The notes under the pieces: model-generated
What the model was told of the DNA's origin: nothing
The model's database searches: none
What the model saw: the letters and a program-made list of their open reading frames with translations, nothing else
Assembly: GCA_021014945.1 (NCBI GenBank)
Contig: MU266425.1
Location: forward strand, 1-64,000
Direction: 5' to 3'
Length of the DNA stretch: 64,000 nt
DNA from: Leucogyrophana mollusca
Lineage: Eukaryota; Basidiomycota; Agaricomycetes; Boletales
Shown here: positions 23,458 to 35,321 of the stretch, piece after piece
How positions within the stretch are numbered: position 1 is the stretch's first letter
How the letters are laid out: each line of letters begins with the position of its first letter
Made by a program: the position numbers and the translations under genes

Positions 23458-24175
23458 CTATGACGACGGGCACACCCACGCCTATGCCCTCACGAGTTAC
23501 GACTATCACGATCTTTTATCCGGCGCTCACGGCCGCACCCCCATCATATGTGCAACAATCGACAACCATCATCTAGAGCATTCCTGCATATCACTCCAAC
23601 CCGCGATACCCGCTATATCATACATCGCATTGGTTCATCGACGCTCACCGTGATATATGTGCAACTTCACGGGCTCCACTCCGGACTGGGAGCTCGATCC
23701 CACTGGACAATTTTACGCATCTTATGTTTGGAGAATTCTTTGCATCGTGTATTTTAGTCACTACATCATATATACATATGTAACTTACATGCAAATACTG
23801 TCTGTGTCTACCCTTTGTCCTTTAGTGGCAATGATAGCTTGGATGAGACCGCAACCACAGCCCACTAGTACTTGTGCAATATGTCGATCATGGCTTTACT
23901 CCCACGTGGCAGCGTATTATGTAAGACCCTCAAGAAGACCGGGACCGGGCGCCTACCAAGGCTGCTCACAAGAACGACCTTCTTGGGGATTTGGAGCATA
24001 GTCACGAATCACGAAGGAATGGTCATTTGACACCGGCGCATGAGATCGCACGTTATTGGGGTAGTATTAGGACATGGAATGTGAGGCGCGCTTCCTTGAA
24101 GACTACCGCTCTCCCATTCGCATTCTAGCTATCCACGTTCCATTTTTCCTCTACCAACTCATCGCTGATGGAACA
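23458..24175. other. intergenic, 718 bp
   Basis: Contains the OTU gene 3' flank and the transporter 5' flank, with an AT-rich patch around 23755-23795. No gene seen. Confidence 0.5.
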
Positions 24176-26604
24176 ATGAGGTCCATATCCCCAACTGGAA
24201 AGTACTTGGTTTGGGCCATCACAGGTGTGTGCAACATTTCTGCTTAGTGCGCTAACTATGGAGCCCCTTAGCCTGCTGTTGCCAAGGGTTTCTCCTCCAA
24301 GGTTATGACCAGGGGGTAATGTCTGGTATTGTAAGCCTTGTCCCAGGATATGTGCGGGAATACAAAACGGCACGGACAGCTTACTGTACTCTGTCTCCAT
24401 TTTGTCAGATTGGCGCTAACAATCAGTTTGGGAGAGACTTCGGTGATCCGGACCCTACGACGCAAGGTCTCATCGTGAGTATACGGTTCGACAACTTGTA
24501 AGTTAGCAATCATGACAAGTATGCTCCCCTAGGTTGCCATCTATGTCAGTGGGAAAGCTTGTTAAAACTTTGCTCAAACTGGAGACACCCATGCCACAAT
24601 CAGGACATCGGGTGTGCGATTGGGAGCTTGACCGTGTTCTTTTTGGGCGAATCCATCGGCAGGAAACGCATGATAATGTGCGGGGCGACTACCATGCTGA
24701 TCGGAACAGTGAGACTTGGGTCCGGCCTTGTGGCGTCGGATTTCACCTAACGATATTACTCCGAGCAGGCGATTCTTACTAGCTCGACTACACGTGCTCA
24801 GCTCTATGTTGGACGCATTGTCACCGGAGTCGTGAGTGTCAGTCAATCGTGATTCACATGCTAACCTAAGCTGTTAGGGCAATGGCTTCAACTCGTCGTC
24901 TATACCCGTCTACCAGTCTGAGACGTGTGGAGGCCTAGTGCGAGGCACCCTTGTATGTCTGAACTCCGCAGTAACCATCATTGGCCTTGTCATCGTATGA
25001 CCTGCTACCTCTTCCCACTCCATTACCTGACGCTCGTCCTTCAGGCTTACTGGCTAGACTACGGATTATCGTTCGTAAACGGCCCAGTTCAGTGGCGCCT
25101 TCCTGTTGGTAGGACCCACCAATTGTCCGCACAGTATTACGTCTTGAGCTAAGGGGCGTCCTCAAGGATTCCAGGCCGTTTTTGCCCTGTTCCTCCTTTT
25201 ACAAATCTCGTTTCTTCCCGATTCCCCGCGCTGGTTGATTGCACATGGCCGAGCAGAAGAAGGCGCACAAATTCTAGCGCGGCTGGAAGATCGTGCCTCT
25301 GACCACCCAGATGTCGCAGAGAAGCTGAAGGAAATCGAGGTCTCGCTAGAGTTGGAGAGCGCCGGAGGTGCGTCCGCTGATGGCATATTCCTTTCTTTGT
25401 ATGAAACCCCTATCCTTGAACTACAGGCCCGTTCCGCTATGCAGAGCTGATTCAAGGAGGGCCTCTGGGAAACTTCAGGAGGATATGTCTCTGTGCTGGG
25501 GTAAACATTATGCAGCAATTTACTGGGTGAATATCCGTCTGTTCATCACTATCCCTTCTGACGATACATGAGGGATGCAGAGCAAACATGATCAAGCGAG
25601 TTCCAATACTTACGGGCTCTTGCGGCCTCTGATCATGTTTCCTTTTGTCCCATAGTTACCTTGCTCCTGTAGTCTACCAGGGAACCATGGGTCTCTCTCG
25701 CAACTTGTCGCTGATCCTTGGCGGGTGCACTGCCGTGACTTTTATGCTTGCGTCGTTCATTCCGCTCTGGGTGAGTTCCAAGTTTGTAATAGTTGGCTCT
25801 GTCTCATTAGTCGGTTTTACTGTCACAGACCGTAGATCGTTACGGCCGGCGGATCTTACTGATGATATCCGCGGCTGGGCTCTCCTTGTGCTTTATCCTG
25901 ACCGCCGCGTTGCTCTCTACAGGAAGAAAGCCCGCTGCGTATGGTGCCGCCGCAATGGTCTTCCTCTTCCAGGTATTCTTAGGCATAGGATTCTTGCCAA
26001 TCGTGAGCATGGCACTGGCATCATCCATTCTTGGGAATTGTTGACACATGCTCCCCTATATGTAGCCGTGGTTGTATCCTGCCGAGGTACGTTTTCTGCA
26101 TTGAAGGGGTGAGTTTGAACTAAATGACGTTGTTTTATTCGTAGATATCCACGACTAGGTAGCTGACTTACGAATGATTGAGGGTTTTATCAATGAGACT
26201 GACCCACCACAAGGATCCGAGCCCGGGGATCTTCGATATCTTCGCTGTCAAACTGGCTTAGCACCTTCATAATAGGTTCACCTATCTATCATACCCTTGA
26301 CCTTCAACTTACTCGGCCAATTCTAGTACAAATAACTCCACCGGCTATTGCCAACATCGGCTGGCGCGTTTTCGCAATCTTCGCGGTGTTCAACGCTCTC
26401 TGGGTGCCAATCGTGTACTTATTCTTCCCTGAGACTAAGGGGCTCGAGCTCGAGGACGTGGACCATATCTTTGAGAAGGGCGGGCTCACGGGTGGGGTAT
26501 GGGAAAGTAAAGGCGGAAAGACTGTCAGGAGGCGGAGGATTGCAGAGGATGTCGAGGTTAGTGAGGCCAAGGAGAAAGAGGAGGTGCGTGAGTACGCGCA
26601 ATGA
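24176..26604 (+). CDS. MFS sugar transporter (sugar porter family)
   Basis: Predicted plasma-membrane sugar:proton symporter or facilitator with 12 membrane helices. Seventeen exons splice in phase to 504 residues: 24176-24224, 24272-24330, 24409-24474, 24533-24544, 24604-24708, 24769-24831, 24878-24994, 25045-25108, 25167-25367, 25427-25526, 25581-25595, 25656-25770, 25829-26002, 26066-26086, 26145-26158, 26214-26275, 26327-26604. Family signatures: 'GYDQGVMSGI', 'GESIGRKR', 'YVGRIVTGVGNGF', 'PDSPRWLIAHGR', 'QFTGANMINYLAPVVY', 'VDRYGRR', 'WLYPAEISTTRIRARG', 'NWLSTFII', 'FFPETKGLELEDVD'. The intron after exon 11 has a GC donor ('gcgagt'). It lies 3 kb downstream of pyranose 2-oxidase on the same strand; glucose uptake is a reasonable guess, but the substrate cannot be read from sequence. 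Confidence 0.92.
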
Positions 26605-27739
26605 AGTGAAGATACCTACCAATCGACTCTCCTTGAGAGCTCAGTCCGAACGACGATGCTTTGTCTGACCGTTGGGGGAATGAGTATACCGGTAGCCCCT
26701 GGATTATGTAGTCAAAACCCACATGTACACCTTTGATATCCTTATGTTTGGTGCAGCGGTTTCGGCAGTGATACACGACCGAACAGACTGATTGGAGAGC
26801 AAATTCAAGGAAATATTGACGATGCAAAACGAGAAACGAAATAGTCCATACCGCAGTGCTTCATGCGGATGACTGTATCATCAAACCCGCCGCGTGCGCA
26901 CTAATAGAACGTGGTGTTGATGTGCGACGGACTGCGTCAGACTCTCCCGTCGGCAGACCATATAGAAGAAAGGCGACTGTTCCATCTAATTAATGGACGG
27001 TCCCATCGAAATATAATTTGAAAGAGTTCCATGGGTAGCATCAATGAACATTCTGAACAACTATGTCTCCGCCAGTCGCGAGTGCCGTGACGTAGTCCGG
27101 GACCTTGACGCGCGAAAGAAGTCAATGTAGACAACGCTGACAGTAGGAAAGAGCAGCGTAGTAGTGATTTGAGAGATGAGCCTTACTGAGATGAGCAACT
27201 CAGCGCTCACCACCACTCCGGAAGAAGGCTGCAAGGACACAAGCGCCTGTGAGTCAGCCCACTCCGTTTCCCTTGAGGAGTCCAAATCCAATTTACACAC
27301 CGACGCCGACGCACTTGTGGAAACGTATATCCGTGATCGTCAATCATACTATCACTGTCCTTGGGCCGCCGCAGTCGAAGACCAGGCCCACCCGTTTTCT
27401 TGTGAAGGGCGTCGACTTCTCTGCCAAAAGCTATGTAAAACGGGAATCCTGGGCCCCCCAAGCGAAAGTACCTCCCGTCACGTTTCTGCATCTCGCGTCG
27501 TCTCGGATTGAAGCAAGTCACAAGCATCGTGAGTTCCTCATCGGGCTACACAAGCAGCGTCAAACGTGACATGTCTCTTGCGTGGGACGCCAACCCGTCA
27601 TCGTTAGCGTGGAACCTCCAGCTGCAGATAGATCACCCGTGCTTCTCAACGACATCATGCAACCGTCTTTGGATTAAATAAAAACAGCCAGAGCTCGTAT
27701 CCTCGCTCCATCTGACATACTTGTCTCCTACCTACCAGC
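26605..27739. other. intergenic, 1.1 kb
   Basis: No recognised gene. Two overlapping plus-strand frames at 27176-27569 have protein-like patches ('SLEESKSNLHTDADALVETY' and 'PTRFLVKGVDF') but no start/splice solution or family that I can support. Confidence 0.4.
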
Positions 27740-29227
27740 ATGGACCCCCACAGACGGTACAGACCCAACCCTGGTCTTCGACGATTCATTGGTTCGTATG
27801 CTCCGGACTGGTGAGCAATCGTCTCTCCTTGTGTCCTCACAGGCGATCTCATCACTGAACTCCACAGGATAATAACTGCTGTACTTTGGTGTGTACGAAT
27901 ATCTGGTGTCTCTAGTACAAGCCCATCGAACGTAAAACTACAGGGTTTTGTTCTTGGTGATCAATCACCAAGTTGCAGGGTTCAAGAGACAGTTCTCGTT
28001 GTCAGATACTACGTGAGTGATGTGCTACTAGTCACTCTCCACTGACCCGAACAACTCTGTCAGACTGCGTTATCCGTAAGTTCACCGGAACGTAGCCTGA
28101 ACTTGATCTGACGCTTGGCCAGGTATGCCGTCCATCAACGGGTTAGCGTGAGTCTATCTTATCACTCCAGGGATACGGGCCGCTGCTGATTGTGGAGGGA
28201 CGGCAGGTTGTAGCTATGTACTTCGTCTGCGTTGGCGCTCCACTAGTGTCGCAGGCGATCATCAACCTTCTTACCGTACGCTCGTGGTGGGACATTCACC
28301 ACAGCACGCTTGGACGTAAGCGACGTGCTTCCATCGATGTCTTTCTATGTACCTAAAGGGACGCGTAGTATTCCTCTCCCTCGCGCTGACAGGCTCGATC
28401 ACTCAGATTGTGAAGGTGACGGTTGGCCGCCCCCGCCCTGGTATGCTTCTTCTGCCCAACGCAGGTGGTTTCTCACTCAGGCTGTATTTGTAAAGACGTG
28501 ATTTCGCGCTGCCAGCCTATCCCTGGAGCTGCCGACCCAATTCTCGGACTGTCGACCGCGGCAATCTGCACCCAGACCAATCTCGCGATACTCGAAGATG
28601 GTTGGCGGAGCTTCCCTAGTGGCCATTCTAGCAGTGCGCTCTCCCATCCAAATACCTTTTCCACTCCTTGATCACTGACGTAGTACCTTCATTACGTAGT
28701 GTCGTTTGCAGGTCTCGGGTTCTTGTCTTTCTACCTCGCCGGTAAACTTCATCTATTTGACACGCGGGGTCACGCTGTTAGTGTCTTCTGGCCACATTTA
28801 GCCCGCCGGATTACTAACTTGCCCGCGAACAGAGCAAAGCATGGCTCTCGCTCACTCCGCTCGCTGGCGCCTCCTTAGTCGCCATCTCCCGAACAATGGA
28901 CTACCGCCGTACGCTCCGCCTCCTCTTTCCTTTCCCTCCTCCCTCAATTAACTTCGTCGAGCAGACCACTGGGAAGACGTCGTGACAGGTTCCGCCCTTG
29001 GCCTTGTGCTCTCGTACTTCGCCTACCGGCAATACTATCCTGGCCTCGCATCAAAGATCGCGCACCAGCCGTATGCCACGCGATTTGAGGATATCGATGA
29101 GTATCAGCAGGGCGGGCGCGATGAGGAGCGAGAGGAGCGACTTAATGGGTATGATGATGGGTCGGCGGATGGGGAGGACGTGGGGCTGATGGATGGGTCG
29201 CGGAAACCGAGAAGTGATGGGCAGTGA
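27740..29227 (+). CDS. PAP2-type lipid phosphate phosphatase (diacylglycerol pyrophosphate / phosphatidate phosphatase)
   Basis: Integral membrane enzyme dephosphorylating phosphatidate, diacylglycerol pyrophosphate or related lipids. Eleven exons in phase, 310 residues: 27740-27810, 27868-27888, 27944-28012, 28064-28075, 28123-28147, 28207-28315, 28369-28440, 28496-28633, 28700-28776, 28833-28908, 28965-29227. The three PAP2 motifs are present in order: 'KVTVGRPRPD' (K-x6-RP), 'FPSGHSS' and 'SRTMDYRHHWEDV' (SR-x5-H-x3-D). Several hydrophobic helices surround them, and the C-terminal tail is acidic ('EERLNGYDDGSADGEDVG'). It resembles the fungal DPP1/LPP1 group; which substrate it prefers is not visible. 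It converges on the Opi3 gene, another phospholipid enzyme. Confidence 0.9.
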
Positions 29228-29568
29228 TTTATAAGGGCGGCGGTGCGTTGCTGACGAAGGTGCAAGGACAGACAATCGCCTGTTACATATATGATATCCT
29301 CACAGATCTTGTTGTATTTAATGCGCTTCTCCATGTCGTTCGTCCGTCATTGTGATATGACGCGCGCGATGGGAACCTGCCGTGGAATTTGACGAAAGCC
29401 CAAAAAAACTCAAACAAAGCAATGTCTATTCCGCGAGCACAACAGGATAGTTAGGATTAGTACCTAAGGTATATCAGTTTGATCATTTAGGCTCTTGAAC
29501 AGTCTCTAGCAAATCCACCGCAGGAACATCATAAGTAGGATCCAAAGTCATCCATAAGTCGTAAGGTA
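29228..29568. other. 341-bp convergent intergenic region
   Basis: 3' ends of the PAP2 gene (plus) and Opi3 gene (minus) face each other. No other feature seen. Confidence 0.5.
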
Positions 29569-30389
29569 TCATGAATCCTTTTTCTCGTTAGCAGCGCGCT
29601 TCGAGTAGATCATGTCCGTGAAAGGTCTGATCACTGTATCAGCATCTCAACACGAAGAGAGAAAATGTGAGAAACACGCACCCCTCGAAACGAAGTGCAA
29701 TGATGTACACGATATACACGTAAAGCGTGATGACGAGGCCTGCAGGGCGTTCGTACCTACCAGAGACCCATCAGCTTATAAGCCCCGACATAACGAATCT
29801 ACCACCAACCAAAGTGCAGTCGCGGCAAAACACATCGTGCTTCCAACATACATAGGGTCCCTCAGGACATTGAACGGGAATCCTTCGACACGGTGGTCCA
29901 TCAATATCCCGAAGTAGTCACCAAGGAATGTCCCAGTGACTCCTAGCGCCCACGTCGAGGTCACGACGAAGATCTGTCCGATGACGAACATGATAACGGG
30001 CACCTGCGTCGCGTAAGGCTCAGAGAGCATCGGGACGCGCGGCTGGTCGGCCAGTGCGCGCTGGTATCTGGCGGTGCGTCAGCACCGACGTATGACTGAG
30101 GGGGACGGTACATACAAGTGGTCACGCAGCATACCGAAGGAAAAAATGAGGATCGCAAGGAAATAGCACCCATAACGTGTGTTTCCGCCGAAAATGCGCG
30201 TAATGGTCTTGTTTCTGTACTCTGCACCAGACAAAGTTATTGTCAGCAATCTCTGCAGAGCAAGAATCTACTGCTCGACTTGCCGTTCCGGGCCACGATG
30301 TTCCACGCGGTTGGATTGAAAGCAATGGCGAGGAGAGAAATGTATAGCGACTTCTCAGCCGTGTTGATCATTGAGTAAAACGCGTCCAT
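29569..30389 (-). CDS. OPI3: phospholipid N-methyltransferase, Opi3 type
   Basis: Catalyses the last methylation steps of phosphatidylethanolamine to phosphatidylcholine in the endoplasmic reticulum, using S-adenosylmethionine. Five exons in phase (30389-30284, 30221-30116, 30067-29810, 29756-29682, 29626-29569), 200 residues, close to the 206 of yeast Opi3. Diagnostic stretches: 'FNPTAWNIVARNEYRNKT', 'GCYFLAILIFSFGMLRDHL', 'GTFLGDYFGILMDHRVEGF', 'PFNVLRDPMYVGST' and 'IALRFEGPFTDMIY'. Intron 1 is GC-AG (donor 'gcaagt'). The C-terminal 'KRAANEKKDS' is Lys-rich, as expected for an ER membrane protein. Confidence 0.93.
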
Positions 30390-30737
30390 CCCTGCCTCAA
30401 CCACCTTACACTTCAACGCGAGCTGAAAGAAAGAGTCAAAAATCTTTCAGCTCAAGAGCCCGTATATCAGCAAATTAATATTCCCACGGTCATAAACACA
30501 CCTCACTTTGCATGTGAAAGCCGTGAGGTGCGCCTTGAGGTTAGCATTCACTCGACTTGATCGATAAGAAACATCAAGTTCAGTGGACCAAGCACTGCAC
30601 TAGATAATTAGTGCCACCAAGACGACCAGTGCATATGTGCTTCGCAAGGCCTGAGAGAGGTCAACTGACACGTTGGGTTCTGAGTCGGCCGAAAACTGAA
30701 TTCACACCATAACATCGTCTCCGACTCATCTCTCATA
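30390..30737. promoter_or_regulatory. 348-bp divergent intergenic region
   Basis: Shared promoter space of Opi3 (minus) and the SDR gene (plus). No obvious TATA box. Confidence 0.4.
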
Positions 30738-31802
30738 ATGGACTTGGGCCTGCGAGGTGTACATGTTCTTGTAACAGGTGACTAGCGCGGCTGCAGCAAT
30801 TACTGACTGTAAAAGATCATACTAACTTCTCTCCTCAGGCGCCAGTGGGGGTATCGGCCTAGAAACAATCCGCCTTTATTGCTGTGAGTCACAGCCAGAA
30901 ACATTCGATCAAGTCCTGAGCCAAACCTCCCGCATTTGCAGCACTTGGAGCTAATGTAACCGCTCACTACAACTCGAACGTAGCGCCCATCAAAGCACTA
31001 CTGGACTCAACCCCTCGGGTGATAACGCGGCTACAATGGATCCAAGCCGATCTCTCGCGAGAAGATGATGTCAAGAGAATGTTCGCGTCCTTAGCGAAGA
31101 TGGACTATGGTCCAGTTCAGATCGTGATCGTCAATCACGGATACTGGCCTCCTGTGGACGTACCTCTCGCTGAGATGTCGTTGGACCAGTGGAATTCTAC
31201 TCTGTCAACAAACTTAACTTCGTCGTTCCTGGTTTGCCGAGAATACCTCAAAGAACTCGCAAAGACCAGCGCTGAAGTTAAAGACAAAGCCTCGATCGTG
31301 CTCATCGGAAGTACGGCCGGCAAGTATGGAGAAGCGGGTCATGTTGATTACTCTGTCACAAAGAGCGGTGAGCATGATTGTAACCTAAATTTACCTCCTA
31401 ATTCAGCGCTCACGTGCCCACGACACTCACCAGCGATGATGTACGGCTTGACCATGACTCTTAAAAACGAGATCGTGAAGATCGCCCCGAAGGGCAGGGT
31501 CAACTGTGTGGCTCCTGGCTGGGTGAAAACCCCCATGGCCGAAAGCGCTTTGAGTGATCCACAGGTTGTCTATCGCGCTCTTGCAACGTAAGTTATCGCG
31601 CCCAGAGCGATACAATCATCCAACTACTGATCTGCTCGGACGTAGGACCCCGTTGAAAAAAGTCGCATCTCCGCTCGATATTGCGAATCAGATCGCCGTT
31701 CTGTCATCGTCAACCGTGTCCGGCCATGTGACTGGCCAGGTGCTGATGGTTGAGGGTGGGATGGAAGGAAGGTTACTGAATAAGCCGGAGGATGTAGTAT
31801 GA
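30738..31802 (+). CDS. short-chain dehydrogenase/reductase
   Basis: NAD(P)(H)-dependent oxidoreductase, most like fungal 3-oxoacyl-ACP-reductase-type SDRs. Five exons in phase (30738-30777, 30839-30883, 30942-31367, 31434-31587, 31646-31802), 273 residues. Rossmann motif 'TGASGGIGLET' crosses the first intron. Further motifs are 'VNHGYWPP' at the NAG-motif position, catalytic Ser in 'IGSTAGKYGEAG', Tyr and Lys in 'DYSVTKSA', and 'NCVAPGWVKTPM'. The NAG-like motif reads N-H-G. The C-terminus ends 'GQVLMVEGGMEGRLLNKPEDVV'. Substrate unknown. Confidence 0.9.
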
Positions 31803-32176
31803 TTCTAATACACACTTTTGCCTGTGAGGCCTTCTAAATACCCCGCCCGGCTATAGCAAAGTGATCTTGCGATCAGCAGAAACAATTTTAGTGTGCCTAT
31901 CCCAGACTTCTGAGAGAATATTGACAAGATCTGTTGAGTTTCGCCTTGCAGAACCGTGATGATCGTACTAGTAAAGAAATTCGTGGCGAGCTCACTGAAG
32001 TGCAATGACGCACGAACCCCAGTTTTAAGGTTAGGGTTTGTCGGTCTTCAATCAACCACCCTGCTGACAAAGCCCTACTGCCTCATTCCCTGAGCCCAAC
32101 TCACATTGTGGCGTACGAGCCTCTTGATCTTGTACTCTAATCCAGTCTCACTCTATCATCGTATCTCCCTTTCATC
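31803..32176. other. 374-bp intergenic region
   Basis: SDR 3' flank and Ubc2 promoter. No further feature recognised. Confidence 0.45.
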
Positions 32177-32803
32177 ATGGTGAGCGTGGCCAATACAATT
32201 TAAATGAAACCTTCGTTCACGCATACCTCAGTCCACAAACTGCAGGAGGCGTCTCATCCGCGACTTCAAACGCTTGTCGAGTGACCCTCCCGGTGGCATC
32301 TCAGGCAGCCCATGCCCAGACAATATCATGGTATGGAACGCCGTCATTTTTGGCCCAGGTAAGTCATACTCACCCTTCGCCTCGATTTTGCGATGCTCAC
32401 TCTCACCGAAGCCGACACGCCTTTCGAAGACGGCACTTTCAAACTTCTCCTCAACTTCGAGGAATCTTACCCCAACAAACCTCCCACCGTGAAATTCCTT
32501 TCACGGATGTTCCACCCCAATGTCTACAATAATGGCGAGCTTTGCCTCGACATCCTCCAGAACCGATGGTCGCCGACGTACGACGTCGCCGCGATCCTCA
32601 CCTCAATACAAAGTCTCCTGCACGACCCGAATCCGAATAGCCCAGCTAACGCGGAAGCTGCGCAGCTGTATCGGGAAAATATGAAGGAGTATGTGAGGCG
32701 CGTAAAGTCTACCGTGGAGGACAGTTGGCTGGATCCTGAGGAAAAACAAAAGATGATGGTCGATGGTGAGGTGGAAGGTGGCGCAGAGGCTGCGACTCAG
32801 TGA
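32177..32803 (+). CDS. UBC2: ubiquitin-conjugating enzyme E2, Rad6/Ubc2
   Basis: E2 enzyme for histone H2B and PCNA ubiquitylation and N-end-rule degradation. Three exons in phase (32177-32179, 32232-32358, 32412-32803), 173 residues; yeast Rad6 has 172. Exon 1 is only the ATG, followed directly by a 'gtgagc' donor; this is the only solution giving the conserved start '[15 protein letters not shown]'. Conserved core: '[16 protein letters not shown]', '[20 protein letters not shown]', active-site Cys in '[19 protein letters not shown]'. The tail after the E2 fold is acidic and Gly-rich. Confidence 0.95.
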
Positions 32804-33382
32804 TATGCGACTCTGGCTTATTGGATGTGGCTTGTGGTTATAATAATCGGTTCAACGTTGAAGCTGTAATGGATATTTGTTTCTCCGTGTTCATGATCTC
32901 AAGGAATGGCAAGAACAACTTGGTGTGGCTCATGATCCGCCCCTCGCATCTAATCGCTGCTCGCTGAACCAGGCTGAGCCCGTCTGCCTGAATCAGGCTT
33001 CCGAGCCGCACACGTAAGTTCCCAACGCTCGCAACGATCGGGTTGCCCACTCCCCGCCTCGTGAGTTGTATATAGTCCATCTCGGGATGCGGAACTTTCT
33101 TGTTGAATTTTCTCACTTCTGTCTATTGCAAAAGATCGAACCGAGGGAAGTTCGCATCTGGAACTAAAAACAATGACGTGCAGAATTTTCTTGGAGTTTT
33201 TCAGACATATACCTGCGAGCCAGTCAGAACAAAATAGCCATCGGCACGCGGGCCAGCTTCGTTTGGGCTTCGTCATGGTTGCCGTTGGTGAGGGACCTCT
33301 TGCTGCGATGTGATACAGCAAACACACCACTTCAATAAAGTTGATACATTCCACATACGAATCGTGTCCAGCTTACAACACC
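32804..33382. other. 579-bp convergent intergenic region
   Basis: 3' ends of Ubc2 (plus) and Hub1 (minus). No gene recognised. Confidence 0.45.
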
Positions 33383-33920
33383 TTAATACATCTCCAAGCT
33401 CATCCCGTCGTGAATTTCATAGTCGGACAGTGTGATGTGATCTTTATATATCGTGTACCTGGCGAACAAGTAGGGTTAGCGTCCAAATCACCAGAGCCAA
33501 TCGTCAACGAGTTATGCTTCGAAAGGGCATCCAGTAGCACCATAAAATTGGGAAGTTTCTTTTGCGAGCCAGTAATGAACTTCTCGTGACCGGACGGAGG
33601 AGATCCAAATGTACGATACGCGATCCACTCACCATTTCTTCAACTGGATTTTTCTGAAATCCGTGCCTGTCTGAGCTGCAATGAGCTTCTTCAGGTCACC
33701 CACAGTGTCATCGGGACTGCATTTGACTCGGACTAGCGATCAGTTGGAAAGAAGGATAGAGGTAGATGGCGAGTAGTCAGTCAAAGAGACGGCTGGGAGG
33801 ATTTAGACTTGCGACTTCACCTTTCCTTCCGAGACGATCATTCGCAATAACCTGGGCTTTTGATTAGAGTCTGCTGAAATCCAACGCCTCTAGAATTGGA
33901 CATACTTCTATGAGGGCCAT
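33383..33920 (-). CDS. HUB1: Hub1/UBL5 ubiquitin-like splicing modifier
   Basis: Non-covalent ubiquitin-like protein that binds spliceosome components such as Snu66. Four small exons in phase (33920-33906, 33851-33821, 33732-33633, 33458-33383), 73 residues. The sequence follows the family closely: '[19 protein letters not shown]', '[12 protein letters not shown]', '[20 protein letters not shown]', 'DGMSLEMY'. It ends in one Tyr, whereas the family usually has Tyr-Tyr; there is no di-glycine, as expected for Hub1. Each exon is too short to stand out alone. Confidence 0.93.
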
Positions 33921-34426
33921 GGCGGAGGTTTGGAGTTCGTTCCGGGTGCGGAGCAGGACTGCTGAGTGTCGCTTACCTAAGATGGAAAGCGGTGCTTTCA
34001 GGCATCCTCGCAAAAGCACATTTAGCCACTACTCCTGTGCATAATCATACATCAATCTCCCTGCTGAATTACATGATGCTGCAACATTGCCTCTGATTTT
34101 TTGCCACAGGATGCCAACAGCTTTCAACTTGTTGCATCTTTCGTTCACATGCCGTGACTATGCCTGACTGCCCATGACAAGGACACTGACAGTGATATCC
34201 GCTGGCTATCGTATAAACATAGCTTTGACCTCGCACGTTTGCAGCCAATCACGTCACCTTGGTGGTCAAGGCCTCAACGCGTCTGGTCCAGCCAGCACGG
34301 TCTCTACATACAAACGCGGTCTATCTCGTACAATATCCCTATGCTCTTGGTAGCTACAATAAATATGCGGTATCACCATAGATCGTTTTATGTGCGCGGG
34401 GTTACTTTGAACTACTGCCTTCCCAT
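33921..34426. other. 505-bp intergenic region
   Basis: Hub1 promoter side and the 3' flank of the serine-rich protein gene. Nothing else recognised. Confidence 0.45.
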
Positions 34427-35013
34427 TCAAAATAACAGAGCGAGCAAGCCCGCGCATGCTCCCATAATTAAACCGGAGTCCACCTTCGTTCCCACAACGG
34501 CCGCCCCAGTGCTCCCTGTCGCGCTAGGACTGGAGAGCGTTGAAGTGACCACAACCACGGAGGAAGGCGCTGAAGAGGTGGGAGCGGAAGACGTTACGGG
34601 TGCCGTAGAACTAGAGGGTGATGACGTGTAAGGGGCTGATGAAGCTGAGGTAGTGGTTACTATCGTGGTTACTGACGCTGTGTTAGTGCCAGATGATGCA
34701 CTGGGCGTCCCGGATGCGCTAGAAACAATGGAAGAGACCACAGATGACTCTGAGGACAATACAGACGAAAGCGACGACAGCACGGAGGATGGTGCGCTGG
34801 AGAACGTGCTAGGTGGAGGACCACCTGAGCTGCGAGAGGAATCGATTGATTTAGCTGAAATAGGCCTCCGGGAACATGTAGAACTTACCCAGGGACTCCG
34901 CTCGGCAACACGTTGGACGTATGAGGTAGTATGCCGTCTGCGGGCTTTGCGGCTACGACAGAGCTTGCAATGAGCACGGAAAGCGTGAAAAGGTTCGTGT
35001 TCGTGAATTTCAT
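34427..35013 (-). CDS. small Ser/Thr-rich secreted protein, probable GPI anchor
   Basis: Two exons in phase (35013-34889, 34829-34427), 175 residues. An N-terminal signal peptide ('MKFTNTNLFTLSVLIASSVVAA') is followed by about 110 residues that are mostly Ser, Thr, Ala, Val and Pro, a typical O-mannosylated wall-protein stalk. The C-terminus ends in a hydrophobic segment ('GLIMGACAGLLALLF') directly at the stop codon, preceded by a small-residue stretch, as in GPI-attachment signals. No cysteine-rich or catalytic domain. Family and role are unknown; a cell-wall or surface location is inferred. Confidence 0.8.
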
Positions 35014-35321
35014 GGTAGTGGTTTGAGTTGAAAAGATGCAGTGCGCAGCAGTTGAATGACGAGAAAAGTGCCTAAGCTATATAAAGCTCCGACCATCACT
35101 CATGTGGAGGAAAGAGACGGGCGAGGTAAATTAAAGGCGGTGGCACGGGGTAACTGTCAAAAGGTTATCCGCGTGGCTCTCGGAAATGCGGAGGTGGAGC
35201 GCCTATGTAGCTATAGAACAAGTGTTTCGGTCTCACAGTTGAGTAGAACTACAAGGGGAGGAGTACACGGCACATGACTCGACAACGGGGATGGAATCCC
35301 GGGACCTTCATCAGAAATGCG
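35014..35321. other. 308-bp intergenic region
   Basis: Promoter of the serine-rich protein and 3' flank of Lcl3. A short tRNA-like 3' half on the minus strand (about 35279-35305) is discussed under rejected items. Confidence 0.4.

Noticed and set aside
27176..27569. Possible small gene between the transporter and the PAP2 gene
   Set aside because: Two overlapping frames look partly protein-like, but no consistent start, splice sites or family could be found.
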